A stretch of DNA of 64,000 nucleotides from contig NZ_RKMF01000004.1 of the NCBI RefSeq assembly GCF_003797835.1, forward strand, positions 124,001 through 188,000, in the 5' to 3' direction. The translations under genes and the position numbers were made by a program. The notes under the pieces were generated by a model. It was not told where the DNA came from and did no database searches. It saw only the letters and a program-made list of their open reading frames with translations. Source of the stretch: Kocuria soli. GTDB taxonomy: Bacteria; Actinomycetota; Actinomycetes; Actinomycetales; Micrococcaceae. This document shows, in pieces, positions 51,638 to 61,499 of this stretch (position 1 is its first letter; each line of letters begins with the position of its first letter).

Positions 51638-51669
51638 ACACCCGGACCTGCAAACGCAGGTCCGGGTGT
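51638..51669. terminator. 14-bp hairpin after the IS481 remnant
   Basis: ACACCCGGACCTGC-AAAC-GCAGGTCCGGGTGT, perfect stem. Next to it is GATGTCCTGAGACATC (51674-51689), a short dyad of the kind found near IS481 ends. May terminate the tRNA-Pro transcript coming from the right. Confidence 0.6.
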
Positions 51670-51696
51670 CGCCGATGTCCTGAGACATCACAAACG

Positions 51697-51770
<74 letters not shown>

Positions 51771-51844
51771 TGGACGGCGAACCGCCCAACATGTGCTCCA
51801 CAAGGCGGTCAGACCGCCCCGAGCACCCGCCATACATTACCCCA

Positions 51845-51875
51845 ACGGCCCGGCGATTTCACATCGCCGGGCCGT
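51845..51875. terminator. Pyruvate carboxylase terminator
   Basis: ACGGCCCGGCGAT-TTCAC-ATCGCCGGGCCGT: 13 perfect pairs directly after the minus-strand pyc stop (51892). Confidence 0.8.
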
Positions 51876-51891
51876 CAGCGGACCGCAGAGA

Positions 51892-54800
51892 TCAAGCGGA
51901 GGGTTCGATCTCCACCACCAGGTCCCCACCGTCAACCGGCGAGGGCCCGGTGACCACCACGCGCTTGACCGTGCCGCCCACGGGCGTGGTCACGGAGGCT
52001 TCCATCTTCATGGCCTCGATCGTCGCCACGCGGTCGCCCGCAGACACCGAGTCCCCCTCGGTAACGGTGGCAATGATCGACCCCGCGAACGGTGCCGCCA
52101 CGTGCCCGGGCTTGGAGGAATCCGCCTTCTCCGCCTCCACGTGATCCGTGGCCACGGACGTGTCGCGGATCTCCAGCATGCGCATCTGACCGTTCAGGGT
52201 GACCATCACGGTGCGCATGCCCTTGTCGTCGGCCGGGCCGATGGCCTGCAGCATGACCAGCAGACGCACGCCCTTGCCCAGGGAGATCACGTGCTCACGG
52301 TCCGGCATCAACCCGTACAGGAAGTCACGCGTGTGCAGCACGGAGACGTCGCCGTAGTCCTTCTGCTTGGACTCGAAATCGGCCGTGGGTCCTGGGAACA
52401 GCAGGCGGTTGAGCGTGGCTCGCCGAACAGCGGACTCGCCGGAAAGACCAGAGAGGTCCTCGTCGGACAGCTCGGCCACGGAGGGCTTCTCGTGCCGCCC
52501 TTCCAAAGCACGAGACCGGAACGGCTCCGGCCATCCGGCCGGCGGAGTACCCAGCTCCCCGTTGAGGAACCCGATCACCGAATCCGGGATGTCGAACTTC
52601 TGCGGGTTCGCCTCGAACTCGGCCGGATCCACGTTCATGCCCACCAGCTGCAGGGCCAGGTCACCGACCACCTTGGACGACGGCGTCACCTTCACCAGGT
52701 GCCCCAGCATCTTGTCCGCGGCGTAGTACATGTCCTCGACCTGCTCGAACCTCTCACCCAGCCCCAGCGCGATGGCCTGCTGGCGCAGGTTGGAGAGCTG
52801 CCCGCCCGGAATCTCGTGCCGGTACACGCGCCCGGTCGGCCCGGACAGCCCGGATTCGAACGGCTTGTAGATCCCGCGGATGATCTCCCAGTACGGCTCC
52901 ATGTCGCACACGGCCTGCAGGGACAGTCCCGTGTCCCGCTCGGTGTGCGCCAGCGCGGCCACCAGCGCCGACGCCGAAGGCTGCGACGTCGTACCCGCCA
53001 TGGTCGCCGTCGCAACGTCCACCGCATCCACCCCGGCATCGATCGCGGCCAGCAGGGTCCCGATCTGGCCACCCGCGGTGTCGTGGGTGTGCAGGTGAAC
53101 CGGCAGGTCAAAACGCTCGCGCAGCGCGGTCACCAGACGACGCGCGGCCTCCGGACGCAGCAGACCCGCCATGTCCTTGATCGCCAGGATGTGCGCCCCG
53201 GCGTCCACGCACTGCTGCGCCAGATCCAGGTAGTAGTCCAGCGTGTAGACCTTCTCCTCCGGGTCCAGCAGGTCAGAGGTGTAGCACAGCGCCACCTCCG
53301 CCACCGCGGTCCCGGTCTTCCGCACGGCAGAAATCGCGGGCGCCATCTGGGAGACGTCGTTGAGGGCGTCGAAGATGCGGAAGATGTCGATCCCGGTCTC
53401 CGCGGCCTCCTTCACAAAGGCATCCGTGACCTCCGTGGGATACGGCGTGTACCCCACGGTGTTCCGGCCGCGCAGCAGCATCTGCAGCGGAATGTTCGGC
53501 ATCGCTTCGCGCAGGTACCGCAGCCGCTCCCACGGGTCCTCACCCAGGAACCGCAGGGCGACGTCGTAGGTCGCCCCGCCCCAGGCCTCCATGGAGAACA
53601 ACTGCGGCAGGGTGTGCGCGTAGGCGGGAGCCGAAGCCAGCAGGTCACGGGTGCGGATGCGGGTGGCCAGCAGCGACTGGTGCGCGTCACGCATGGTCGT
53701 GTCCGTGACGGCGACGGCGGTCTGCGCGCGCAACTTGGCCGCAAAACCCTCGGGGCCCTCGTCCAGGAGGACCTTGCGCCAGCCGTCCGGCGGGGTGTGT
53801 TCGCCCGGTCCGTCGAAGGGGGAACGGTCCGGGTCCTCGACCTTGTCACCGGGGTACCGCGGCAACTTGGTGCGCGGGTCGATGCCCTCGATGCGCTCAC
53901 CGTTGGGCTTGTTGACCGTGACCTCGGCCAGGTAGGTCAACGCGCGGGTACCGCGGTCAGCGGTTCCGCGGGCTTCCAACAGCTCCGGTCGGCGCTCGAT
54001 GAAGTCCGTGGTCACGTTGCCCGCCAGGAACTCCGGGTCCTCCAGCACGGACTGCAGGAACGGGATGTTGGTGGCCACACCGCGGATGCGGAACTCGGCC
54101 AGCGCACGACGGGCGCGGTGCACGGCAGTCTCGTAGTCACGGCCACGGCAGGTCAGCTTGACCAGCATGGAGTCGAAGTGCGGGGAGATCTCAGCGCCCG
54201 CGTACAGGGTGCCGCCGTCGAGCCTGACCCCGGCGCCACCGGCCGAACGGTAGGCGGTGACCTTTCCGACGTCGGGCCGGAACCCGTTGGCCGGGTCCTC
54301 CGTGGTGATGCGGCACTGCATGGCGAACCCGCGAACGCCCAGTTCCTCCTGGCGGATGCCGATCTGCTCCAGGGTCTCCCCCGCGGCAATGCGCATCTGG
54401 GCCTGGACCAGGTCCACGTCCGTGACTTCCTCGGTCACGGTGTGCTCCACCTGGATGCGGGGGTTCATCTCGATGAACACGTGCTCACCGGCCCGCTCGC
54501 CCACCGTGTCCAGCAGGAACTCGACCGTACCGGCGTTGACGTAGCCCAGTTCGCGGGCGAACTTCACGGCGTCGCGGTGCAGGGCCTCACGGACCTCCGG
54601 GTCCAGGTTGGGCGCCGGTGCGATCTCCACGACCTTCTGGTGGCGGCGCTGCAACGAGCAGTCGCGCTCGAACAGGTGCACGGTCTCCCCCGTGGCGTCG
54701 GCCAGGATCTGCACCTCGATATGACGCGGGCGCAGCACGGCCTGCTCCAGGAACACGGTGGGATCACCGAACGCAGTGCCGGCCTCCCGCATGGCGGCGT

Positions 54801-55344
54801 CCAGCGCATCCGGCAGTTCCTCCGGCGTCTCCACGCGACGCATTCCGCGCCCGCCACCACCGGCCACGGCCTTGACGAAGATAGGGAACCCGATGTCCCC
54901 GGCGGCCGCGATCAGTTCCTCCGGGTCCGACGACGGCTCCGAGTCCTTCAGCGTGGGAATGCCCGCCTTCTTGGCTGCCTTGAGTGCTGCGACCTTGTTG
55001 CCGGCCAGGTCCAGCACGTCTGCGGCGGGGCCGATGAAGGTGATGCCGTTCTCCGCACAGGCCTTGGCCAGGCCGGGGTTCTCGGAGAGGAAACCGTAGC
55101 CCGGGTACACAGCGTCCGCACCGGATTCCTTGGCCACGCGGATGATTTCGTCCACATCCAGGTACGCCTTGACGGGGTGACCCTCCGTGCCGATCCGGTA
55201 GGCCTCGTCAGCCTTCTGCCGGTGAATCGAGTTGCGGTCCTCCAGCGGGTACACACCCACCGTCTTGGCGCCGAGCTCATAGGCGGCTCGGAAGGCGCGG
55301 ACGGCGATTTCACCGCGGTTGGCCACCAGGATCTTCTTGAACAC
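51892..55344 (-). CDS. pyc: Pyruvate carboxylase
   Basis: 1150 residues; anaplerotic carboxylation of pyruvate to oxaloacetate using biotin. Start GTG 55344 (VFKKILVANRGEIAVRAFRA) with AGGAG six bases upstream; the longer frame is upstream leader. Domain order: biotin carboxylase (AVAGGGGRGMRRV glycine loop, VFIEMNPRIQVEHTVTEEVT), carboxyltransferase TIM barrel (TTMRDAHQSLLATRIRTRDL, HLHTHDTAGGQ), allosteric linker, and a C-terminal biotinyl carrier with EAMKMEASVT, whose Lys carries biotin. The cell thus needs biotin even though its biotin operon looks broken. Monocistronic. Confidence 0.95.
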   Translation of the reverse strand: MFKKILVANRGEIAVRAFRAAYELGAKTVGVYPLEDRNSIHRQKADEAYRIGTEGHPVKAYLDVDEIIRVAKESGADAVYPGYGFLSENPGLAKACAENGITFIGPAADVLDLAGNKVAALKAAKKAGIPTLKDSEPSSDPEELIAAAGDIGFPIFVKAVAGGGGRGMRRVETPEELPDALDAAMREAGTAFGDPTVFLEQAVLRPRHIEVQILADATGETVHLFERDCSLQRRHQKVVEIAPAPNLDPEVREALHRDAVKFARELGYVNAGTVEFLLDTVGERAGEHVFIEMNPRIQVEHTVTEEVTDVDLVQAQMRIAAGETLEQIGIRQEELGVRGFAMQCRITTEDPANGFRPDVGKVTAYRSAGGAGVRLDGGTLYAGAEISPHFDSMLVKLTCRGRDYETAVHRARRALAEFRIRGVATNIPFLQSVLEDPEFLAGNVTTDFIERRPELLEARGTADRGTRALTYLAEVTVNKPNGERIEGIDPRTKLPRYPGDKVEDPDRSPFDGPGEHTPPDGWRKVLLDEGPEGFAAKLRAQTAVAVTDTTMRDAHQSLLATRIRTRDLLASAPAYAHTLPQLFSMEAWGGATYDVALRFLGEDPWERLRYLREAMPNIPLQMLLRGRNTVGYTPYPTEVTDAFVKEAAETGIDIFRIFDALNDVSQMAPAISAVRKTGTAVAEVALCYTSDLLDPEEKVYTLDYYLDLAQQCVDAGAHILAIKDMAGLLRPEAARRLVTALRERFDLPVHLHTHDTAGGQIGTLLAAIDAGVDAVDVATATMAGTTSQPSASALVAALAHTERDTGLSLQAVCDMEPYWEIIRGIYKPFESGLSGPTGRVYRHEIPGGQLSNLRQQAIALGLGERFEQVEDMYYAADKMLGHLVKVTPSSKVVGDLALQLVGMNVDPAEFEANPQKFDIPDSVIGFLNGELGTPPAGWPEPFRSRALEGRHEKPSVAELSDEDLSGLSGESAVRRATLNRLLFPGPTADFESKQKDYGDVSVLHTRDFLYGLMPDREHVISLGKGVRLLVMLQAIGPADDKGMRTVMVTLNGQMRMLEIRDTSVATDHVEAEKADSSKPGHVAAPFAGSIIATVTEGDSVSAGDRVATIEAMKMEASVTTPVGGTVKRVVVTGPSPVDGGDLVVEIEPSA

Positions 55345-55607
55345 AGGCACTCCTTCTATACGGGACCGGTCCGGGCGTCGTCGTGGTTGAACGAACCCCA
55401 AGGTCCCTGACGCAGTTTCATGCGGTCATCCGGTCCACTCATCGTCGAGTGGGGACGGCAGTGGCACCAGCTTACGGTGACACCTATCTATTTGTGCGGT
55501 GTCACACCAAACTCAGCCCTCTGGGTACTTCATACCAGCATGACGTGTCCCGGGTGTAACCGCGCGCACCCGTGGACGCCGGAGACCCCGCTTGTTAGAT
55601 TCCGGGC

Positions 55608-56837
55608 ATGCGCGTTGTGGTAGTTGGCGGAGGCATTGGAGGCCTGGCCCTGGCCCAAGGGCTCACCCTTCGCGGTATCCACACAGACGTGTTGGAACGC
55701 GATACCAATCTCACTCGGACGGGCGGTTACAAGCTCCATTTGGGGCCAATGGCTGTCCGCGCTCTGCACCAACTTCTGCCACCCGAACGCATGGCCGATT
55801 TGAGGGCTGCATCCGTTCGCACTGAGGCATTCGAGCTGGCAGTACGCAACCAGCGGGGGCAGCTACTGCTCACAGCCGGGGAAGTTGAAACGGGCGAGTC
55901 CTTGGACATCGATCGCATCACACTGCGACGGATCTTGGCCGAGGGCCTGGAACCTCACCTTCTCACTGACCGAGCTGCCACGTCCTACGACCTCACGCGA
56001 CGTCAAGTGACCGTTCACACGCGTCAGGGCCAGGTCCACCATGCAGACGTGCTGGTGATCGCCAATGGCGCGCACTCCACCCTGATCCAACAACTGTCCG
56101 GCGGTATCACCAACAGGCCAACAGGTCTGGTGGGGATCGCTGGTCGCACGGCAACATCCGCGCTGACCCACACTTCCCACGGCCTGCTGCGTGAACGTCC
56201 CTCTCTGGCTGTCGGCCCCGGCGGGGTGGGCCTCTTCACGTCCTGGCATGCACCGCAAATCTCCTACGGCCGGACTGGGCTCACCGAAGGCCCGCCTGAA
56301 CCTGTGGTCATCTGGGGGATGATCGCCACTGAGGAGCAACTCCCGAGCGACTTTCGAGACCTACCGAGCCCCCACCTGGCTGAACTCGCAGCGGAACTGT
56401 TGGGCCGGCGTCGTTGGCTACGGGATCTTCAGCAACTACCTCAGCGCTCGAACCCGCAATCCGTGGGTGCGTTCCGCTTCCTGGCAGCCGACCCTCTGAA
56501 CGTTGCCACTTGGGCACCTGGGCCGGTCACAGCCCTGGGCGACGCCGCCCATGCCATGCCTCCCACAGGTGGGCAGGGGGCGGCCACCGCCATCCGCGAC
56601 GCCGCGCACCTGACCGCAGAACTGGCACGGGCCGCTGACGGTGAGGTCACAATCGCTGAAGCCACTGCATCATTCCAGCGCACCATGCTCGGCTACGCGC
56701 CCCAGGCCGTCCGGGACTCCCTGGAGCCCGTGCGGTGGATCAAGGCCTCAGCGCACCCGGTCGCTCGGGTGGCGCTGACGGGACTGCTCCCCGCGTCCGG
56801 GTACGCCTCGGCCGCGGTGAGGCGCTTCCGGCGGTGA
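55608..56837 (+). CDS. FAD-dependent monooxygenase, relative of the cassette enzyme
   Basis: 409 residues of group A flavin monooxygenases: VVVVGGGIGGLALAQGLTLR, LVIANGAHSTL, and VTALGDAAHAMPPTGGQGAA. It shares TGGYKLHLGPMAVRALHQLL-type blocks and the LEPVRWIKA ending with the enzyme at 20176-21390 (IIKALNHRPV). It has no regulator or transporter beside it. Substrate unknown; oxidation of a small aromatic or antibiotic-like compound is the family theme. Confidence 0.85.
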   Translation: MRVVVVGGGIGGLALAQGLTLRGIHTDVLERDTNLTRTGGYKLHLGPMAVRALHQLLPPERMADLRAASVRTEAFELAVRNQRGQLLLTAGEVETGESLDIDRITLRRILAEGLEPHLLTDRAATSYDLTRRQVTVHTRQGQVHHADVLVIANGAHSTLIQQLSGGITNRPTGLVGIAGRTATSALTHTSHGLLRERPSLAVGPGGVGLFTSWHAPQISYGRTGLTEGPPEPVVIWGMIATEEQLPSDFRDLPSPHLAELAAELLGRRRWLRDLQQLPQRSNPQSVGAFRFLAADPLNVATWAPGPVTALGDAAHAMPPTGGQGAATAIRDAAHLTAELARAADGEVTIAEATASFQRTMLGYAPQAVRDSLEPVRWIKASAHPVARVALTGLLPASGYASAAVRRFRR

Positions 56838-56865
56838 GAGCGGTACGCCCTCCCACGCTGTCAAG

Positions 56866-57885
56866 ATCATGCGTTGGTGCACTCTCTGGGCAGGATTCTG
56901 GACTGCTGCATGTCTTGGGCGGTCAGTGGTCTTGAGTGTCTGCCCGCCAGCGGTGGCCTCTGTCGACGAGCCAGGTGAACCAGCAACACCGCCGCACCCA
57001 GCCAGGCCACCCAGCCAATGGCTTCGACCGGCCAGGAGACAGAGGATGAGGAAGCCACCGACTGCGTGAAGAACACCCGAATGCTGTTTAGCGCTCCGTG
57101 CGCCACCACGGCCGCCCACACGGAGCCCGTGAGCTGGCGCAGTGCCAGCAAGAACGGCGCCCAGGACATGATGGCCAGCAGATAAGCCGCAGCCCGCTGC
57201 CAATCACCGTCCACAACAATCAACGGCACTGCGGGCAGGTGCCAGAAAGCCCATGCCACGGCGGACACCGTTGCTGCCGCAGCAAAGGGGTAGCGGGCGG
57301 TTCGCGTGGCGAGCCATCCCCGCCAGCCCAGCTCTTCGCCGATGGCAAAAGCGGATTGCAGGACCAGGAACGGCACCACTGCAATCCCTGCGGGCACGAT
57401 CATCTCCAGAGGGCGCACCTGCCATTCGCCCACCGTCAGCCCGGCAATCAACTGGGCCGCACTGATCACAGCCACGGCGCTCACACCGATTCCCACACCT
57501 GCCCATGACCAGCGCATCGCGAACGCAGTGGTGAAGGTGCCCGGGCGCATGACGGCCCAGAAGATCAGCGCTGTCAGAAAGGGTGTCAGTTGGGCCACGG
57601 GCACCACCAGGCCTGCGATGTCACCGGGAATCACCCCCAGCAGCGCCGGTGCTGCCGCAGCCACACACAGCAAACTGGCCACCAGCACGTACGCCGTGAT
57701 CTCCACGGCACCACCACGGCGGATCTGTGGATCCCGCATGTCCTCACCAGCTTCCCGGTCATCTCAGCAACGCTCGTACATTGCTGAGATTAGGAAGGTG
57801 CTGGCAGCCGCGGCGTCGGCTGAAATGACGAAAAGGGGACCGCGCGGCGTCGTCCTTGCAGCGCCGCCGAGATCATGCGTTGGTG
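56866..57885. repeat. 15-bp direct repeat bracketing the CPBP gene
   Basis: GATCATGCGTTGGTG occurs at 56866-56880 and at 57871-57885, just outside each end of the CPBP protease gene. Both are followed by (C/A)ACT. It may be a short mobile repeat or the trace of an insertion. Confidence 0.5.
56867..57739 (-). CDS. CPBP-family intramembrane metalloprotease
   Basis: 290 residues with about eight membrane helices. The Abi/CPBP (CAAX protease and bacteriocin-processing) motifs are GEELGWRGWL (EExxxR), FWHLPAVPL (FxxxH) and VVAHGALNSI (HxxxN). The family includes prenyl proteases and bacteriocin self-immunity proteins; no bacteriocin gene is adjacent. Start 57739 (MRDPQIRRGG). The gene lies between two copies of a 15-base repeat. 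Confidence 0.85.
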   Translation of the reverse strand: MRDPQIRRGGAVEITAYVLVASLLCVAAAAPALLGVIPGDIAGLVVPVAQLTPFLTALIFWAVMRPGTFTTAFAMRWSWAGVGIGVSAVAVISAAQLIAGLTVGEWQVRPLEMIVPAGIAVVPFLVLQSAFAIGEELGWRGWLATRTARYPFAAAATVSAVAWAFWHLPAVPLIVVDGDWQRAAAYLLAIMSWAPFLLALRQLTGSVWAAVVAHGALNSIRVFFTQSVASSSSVSWPVEAIGWVAWLGAAVLLVHLARRQRPPLAGRHSRPLTAQDMQQSRILPRECTNA

Positions 57886-57925
57886 AACTTGACGCGCAAA
57901 AGGTGCACTTTCTGATGATCTCGGC
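57866..57925. repeat. Imperfect inverted repeat downstream of der
   Basis: GCCGAGATCAT (57866-57876) and ATGATCTCGGC (57915-57925), perfect 11-base arms with further weak pairing inward. It contains one copy of the 15-base direct repeat and precedes the der terminator. Confidence 0.5.
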
Positions 57926-57934
57926 AACCTGGAC

Positions 57935-58003
57935 CAAAAAACGACGACGGCGCCCCCTCCCGCGCGCCCCTGACATCAGAGGGGTGGGAGGAGGCGCCGT
58001 CGT
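57935..58003 (-). terminator. Intrinsic terminator of the rluB-tyrA-cmk-der operon
   Basis: ACGACGGCGCC / GGCGCCGTCGT stem with a branched GC-rich interior. On the minus strand it is followed by a U-run (the complement of AAAAAA at 57936-57941), giving a typical rho-independent terminator just after the der stop. Confidence 0.75.
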
Positions 58004-58020
58004 GGTGAAGGCTGGAAGCC

Positions 58021-59589
58021 TCAGCGCTTGTTGCGCGGACGCCGCTCCCGGACGCGCATGGCGACCTCGATCGGGGTGCCTTCGAAGCCGAAGGTCTCCC
58101 GCAGGCGGCGGGTGATGAAGCGGCGGTAGCCCGGATCCAGGAACCCGGTGGTGAAGAGCACGAACTTGGGTGGCCGCGCCGAAGCCTGCGTGCCGAACAG
58201 GATGCGGGGCTGTTTTCCGCCGCGCAGCGGGTGCGGGTGGGCGGCAACGAGTTCACCCAGGAACGCGTTGAGGCGCCCGGTGGGGATGCGGGTGTCCCAG
58301 GACTCCAGGGACTTCTCCAGGGCCGGGACCAGCTTGTCCTTGTGCCAGCCGGTCTTGGCGGAGATGTTCACGCGGGGCGCCCAGGCCACGTGGGCCAGGT
58401 CCTTCTCGATCTCCCGGTCCAGGTAGTAGCGGCGCTCCTCGTCCAGCAGGTCCCACTTGTTGAAGGCCAGGACCAGGGCACGGCCGGAGTCGATGGCCAT
58501 CTGCAGGATGCGAACATCCTGCTCCGCCAGGGGCTCGGAGACGTCCAGAAGCACCACGGCCACCTCGGTGCGTTCCAGCGCGGACTGGGTGCGCAGCGAG
58601 GCGTAGTAGTCCGCGCCCTGCTGCATGTGCACGCGGCGGCGGATACCGGCCGTATCCACAAAGCGCCAGGGGCGGCCACCCAGCTCGACCATCTCGTCCA
58701 CCGGGTCGCGGGTGGTGCCGGCCAACTCGTTGACCACCACACGCTCGGCCCCGGCCAACTTGTTGAGCAGGGAGGACTTGCCCACGTTCGGACGGCCGAT
58801 CAGCGCCACGCGGCGCGGACCGCCGATCACCTCAGGCTCGGCCACCTGGGAGAACTCGGGCAGGATCTCGAACAGGGCGTCCAGCAGGTCACCCGCGCCC
58901 TTGCCGTGCAGCGCGGAGACCGGGTACGGCTCCCCCATACCCAGGGACCACAGCTCGGTGGCCTGCAGTTCCAGCGCCCGTGAATCGCACTTGTTGGCCA
59001 CCAGGATCACGGGACGCCCGGAACGGCGCAGCATCTTCACGATGGCCTCGTCCGTGGCGGTCACCCCCACCACGGTGTCCAGGACCAGCAGCACGGCATC
59101 CGCGCGCTGCACGGCCAGTTCCGCCTGGTCAGCCACGGTCTTGTCGATCCCGCGGGCATCCGACTCCCAACCGCCGGTGTCCACCATGGTGAACGGGCGG
59201 CCGAGCCACTCGGCGCTGTAGGACACGCGGTCGCGGGTCACGCCGGGAACGTCCTCCACCACGGCTTCGCGGCGGCCGATCACGCGGTTGACCAGGGTCG
59301 ACTTGCCCACGTTGGGGCGACCCACCACGGCGACGACGGGTGCGGGCTTGCGGGTCAGGGCTGCGAGTTCGTCGTCGTCCCAGTCGCCCAGGAGAGCCAG
59401 GTCCTCGTCGTCGAGGTCGTAGTCCTCCAGACCGGCACGGAGGGCGTCGGCGCGCTGGTCGGCCTCGTCGTCGTCGATGGCGCTGAGGCGCTCGACGACG
59501 TCGTCGTCATCGCCTCCCAGCACGGACTCGACGTAGGGATCCACCGGGCGCTGCCACGGTTCAAGGTTGGGGGTGGGGTTCTCGGTCAT
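58021..59589 (-). CDS. der: Ribosome-assembly GTPase Der (EngA)
   Basis: 522 residues with two tandem GTPase domains and a KH-like C-terminus. GTPase 1 has [20 protein letters not shown] and DTGGWE; GTPase 2 has [24 protein letters not shown] and NKWD. It is needed for 50S subunit maturation. An acidic N-terminal extension of about 80 residues ([18 protein letters not shown]) is common in actinobacteria. Start ATG 59589 after GAGGAGGG; the upstream GTG 59607 is less likely. Last gene of the operon. Confidence 0.93.
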   Translation of the reverse strand: MTENPTPNLEPWQRPVDPYVESVLGGDDDDVVERLSAIDDDEADQRADALRAGLEDYDLDDEDLALLGDWDDDELAALTRKPAPVVAVVGRPNVGKSTLVNRVIGRREAVVEDVPGVTRDRVSYSAEWLGRPFTMVDTGGWESDARGIDKTVADQAELAVQRADAVLLVLDTVVGVTATDEAIVKMLRRSGRPVILVANKCDSRALELQATELWSLGMGEPYPVSALHGKGAGDLLDALFEILPEFSQVAEPEVIGGPRRVALIGRPNVGKSSLLNKLAGAERVVVNELAGTTRDPVDEMVELGGRPWRFVDTAGIRRRVHMQQGADYYASLRTQSALERTEVAVVLLDVSEPLAEQDVRILQMAIDSGRALVLAFNKWDLLDEERRYYLDREIEKDLAHVAWAPRVNISAKTGWHKDKLVPALEKSLESWDTRIPTGRLNAFLGELVAAHPHPLRGGKQPRILFGTQASARPPKFVLFTTGFLDPGYRRFITRRLRETFGFEGTPIEVAMRVRERRPRNKR

Positions 59590-59639
59590 CGAGGACCCTC
59601 CTCTCACTAAGACTTTTACGAAAAGTGTGGGGCCTGCAA

Positions 59640-60323
59640 TCAGGCAAGTTCGGGAACGGCGCGCAGGACCAGGTCCATGACGGCCTGCACGGACTGCTCC
59701 AGGTTCAGCTCGGAGTTGTCCAGGGTGGTCACGCCGTCGGCGGCGGTGGAGAAGTTGACCACGGTGGAGTCCTTGGCATCCCGCCCGACCACTTGCTGCC
59801 GCAAGGCGTCGGCGTTCTGCGATCCACCCAGCTGGGCGCCGCGGCGGTTCATGCGCGCCTGTTCGGAGGCCACCAGCAGGATGCGGACCTCAGCGTCCGG
59901 GGCCACCACGGTGGTGATGTCCCGGCCCTCTGCCACGATGCGGCGGCCAGAGTCCTCGATCACCTGCCGCTGCCGGTCCACCAGGACCTCACGAGCGGCG
60001 GGGACGGTGGCCACCGAGGACACGTGGGAGGTCACCTCGGGCGTGCGGATCGCCTCCGTCACGTCGGTCTCCCCCACGCGCACGGTCTGGCGGTCCGGGT
60101 CCGTAGAAATCTCCACGGGGGCGTTGCGGGCGGCGTCGACGACGGCAGCCGGGTTACTCAGGTCCACGCCCTGGTCCAGGGCCCACCACGCGACGGCCCG
60201 GTACATCGCCCCGGTGTCCAGGTAGCCGAGGTCCAAGCGGCGGGCGATCTCCTTGGAGACCGTGGACTTCCCGGAACCCGAGGGCCCGTCGATCGCCACG
60301 ACAACCTGCACTGGATCCGTCAC
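59640..60323 (-). CDS. cmk: Cytidylate kinase
   Basis: 227 residues; phosphorylates CMP and dCMP. P-loop [20 protein letters not shown], then [13 protein letters not shown] and the [19 protein letters not shown] block with the RDI motif. Start GTG 60323 overlaps the tyrA stop by four bases. The much longer open frame upstream in this reading is antisense noise over tyrA. Confidence 0.93.
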   Translation of the reverse strand: MTDPVQVVVAIDGPSGSGKSTVSKEIARRLDLGYLDTGAMYRAVAWWALDQGVDLSNPAAVVDAARNAPVEISTDPDRQTVRVGETDVTEAIRTPEVTSHVSSVATVPAAREVLVDRQRQVIEDSGRRIVAEGRDITTVVAPDAEVRILLVASEQARMNRRGAQLGGSQNADALRQQVVGRDAKDSTVVNFSTAADGVTTLDNSELNLEQSVQAVMDLVLRAVPELA

Positions 60324-61498
60324 TGGACCACCTTCCATCCGTTTGCGGTGAGAGCTTCCACGAGTTCGTCCCGGCGGTTGGGCTCCACCGACACTTCTGC
60401 CAGACCCACCGGTTGCCCGGGTGAATGGTCCAGGCGCAAGTCTTCCAGGTTGATGCCGATCTCCCCGATGAACGTGAGCAGGTGCGCGATGGTCCCGGGG
60501 ATGTCGTCCACCAGGACCGTCAGCTGTGCGAAGGCCTTGGGCGCGCCGCCGTGTTTGCCCGGAATGCGTGCCTGCCCCGCGTTGCCTTCGGCGATCAGCT
60601 GGGCCACGTCCAGGCGCGCACCCGGGGCGGTGGGTGCTTCCAGCGTGGTGATCAGGCGTTCCAGGTCCTCGCGCACCCCGTGCAGCGCCGGGACCAGGGA
60701 GGACGCATTGGCGCTGAGGATCTGCACCCACAGGCCCGGGTCCGATCCGGCGATCCGCGTGGTGTCTCGCAGCCCCTGACCCGCCAGGGCCAGGTGGTGC
60801 AGGGCGGTGTCCTGCAGGCGGGAGGCCAGCAAGGAGGACATGACCTGCGGCAGGTGGGAAATCAGGGCCACGGTGTCGTCGTGTTCCTGCGCGGACATTT
60901 CGGTGACCGTGGCACCCAGTTCCACGGCGAGCGCCTTCACCAGCCGGCGGGTGGACGGAGCTGTCTGCTCGGCCGAGCACAGGACCCACGGCATGGAGGT
61001 GAACAGCTCACCGCGTGCGGCCACCGGCCCGGACTTCTCCCGCCCGGCCATGGGGTGCGAGCCCACGTAGCGGGCCAGATCGGCTCCGGCCTCTTCCAGC
61101 CCACGCAGCACGGCACCCTTGACGGAGGCCACGTCCGTGACGACGGCGTGCGGGAACTCCCGCAGCGCTGCCGCCACCAGGTCCACCGTGACATCCGGCG
61201 GGGTGGCCACGACCACCAGCTGCGGGTCGCCCATCTGCCCCGGCCAGGCGCGTTCGCTCAGGCCCGCGCCGATGTCCTCCCCCACGGCTTCCGCCGTCGG
61301 TGAGGCGTCCCGCAGCCAGGTGTCGACTCCCAGGTTGCGCAGTCCCAGGCCGATCGAGGCGCCCAACAGCCCGGCGCCGACGATCAGGACCGTGCCCACG
61401 GGGGCGTTGGTCGCCGTCGTCGCTGATTCGGGTACCGAGGATTCAGGCTCCGTCGATTCCGTCAGGGAATCCGCGTCCCGCCCTGCGTCAGCGACCAC
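60320..61498 (-). CDS. tyrA: Prephenate dehydrogenase with ACT domain
   Basis: 392 residues; converts prephenate to 4-hydroxyphenylpyruvate in tyrosine synthesis. Rossmann motif VLIVGAGLLGASIGLGLRNL, catalytic region DVASVKGAVLRGL and GSHPMAGREKSGP, LISHLPQVMSSLLA. A C-terminal ACT domain (LTVLVDDIPGTIAHLLTFIG) is probably for tyrosine feedback. The N-terminal 35 residues are low complexity. Start GTG 61498, one base before the rluB stop. Part of the rluB-tyrA-cmk-der run. Confidence 0.9.
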   Translation of the reverse strand: MVADAGRDADSLTESTEPESSVPESATTATNAPVGTVLIVGAGLLGASIGLGLRNLGVDTWLRDASPTAEAVGEDIGAGLSERAWPGQMGDPQLVVVATPPDVTVDLVAAALREFPHAVVTDVASVKGAVLRGLEEAGADLARYVGSHPMAGREKSGPVAARGELFTSMPWVLCSAEQTAPSTRRLVKALAVELGATVTEMSAQEHDDTVALISHLPQVMSSLLASRLQDTALHHLALAGQGLRDTTRIAGSDPGLWVQILSANASSLVPALHGVREDLERLITTLEAPTAPGARLDVAQLIAEGNAGQARIPGKHGGAPKAFAQLTVLVDDIPGTIAHLLTFIGEIGINLEDLRLDHSPGQPVGLAEVSVEPNRRDELVEALTANGWKVVQ

Positions 61499-61499
61499 G

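Noticed and set aside
59640-60989. Extended 449-residue reading of cmk
   Set aside because: The upstream part overlaps tyrA in another frame and has shadow composition; cmk starts at GTG 60323 with the P-loop.
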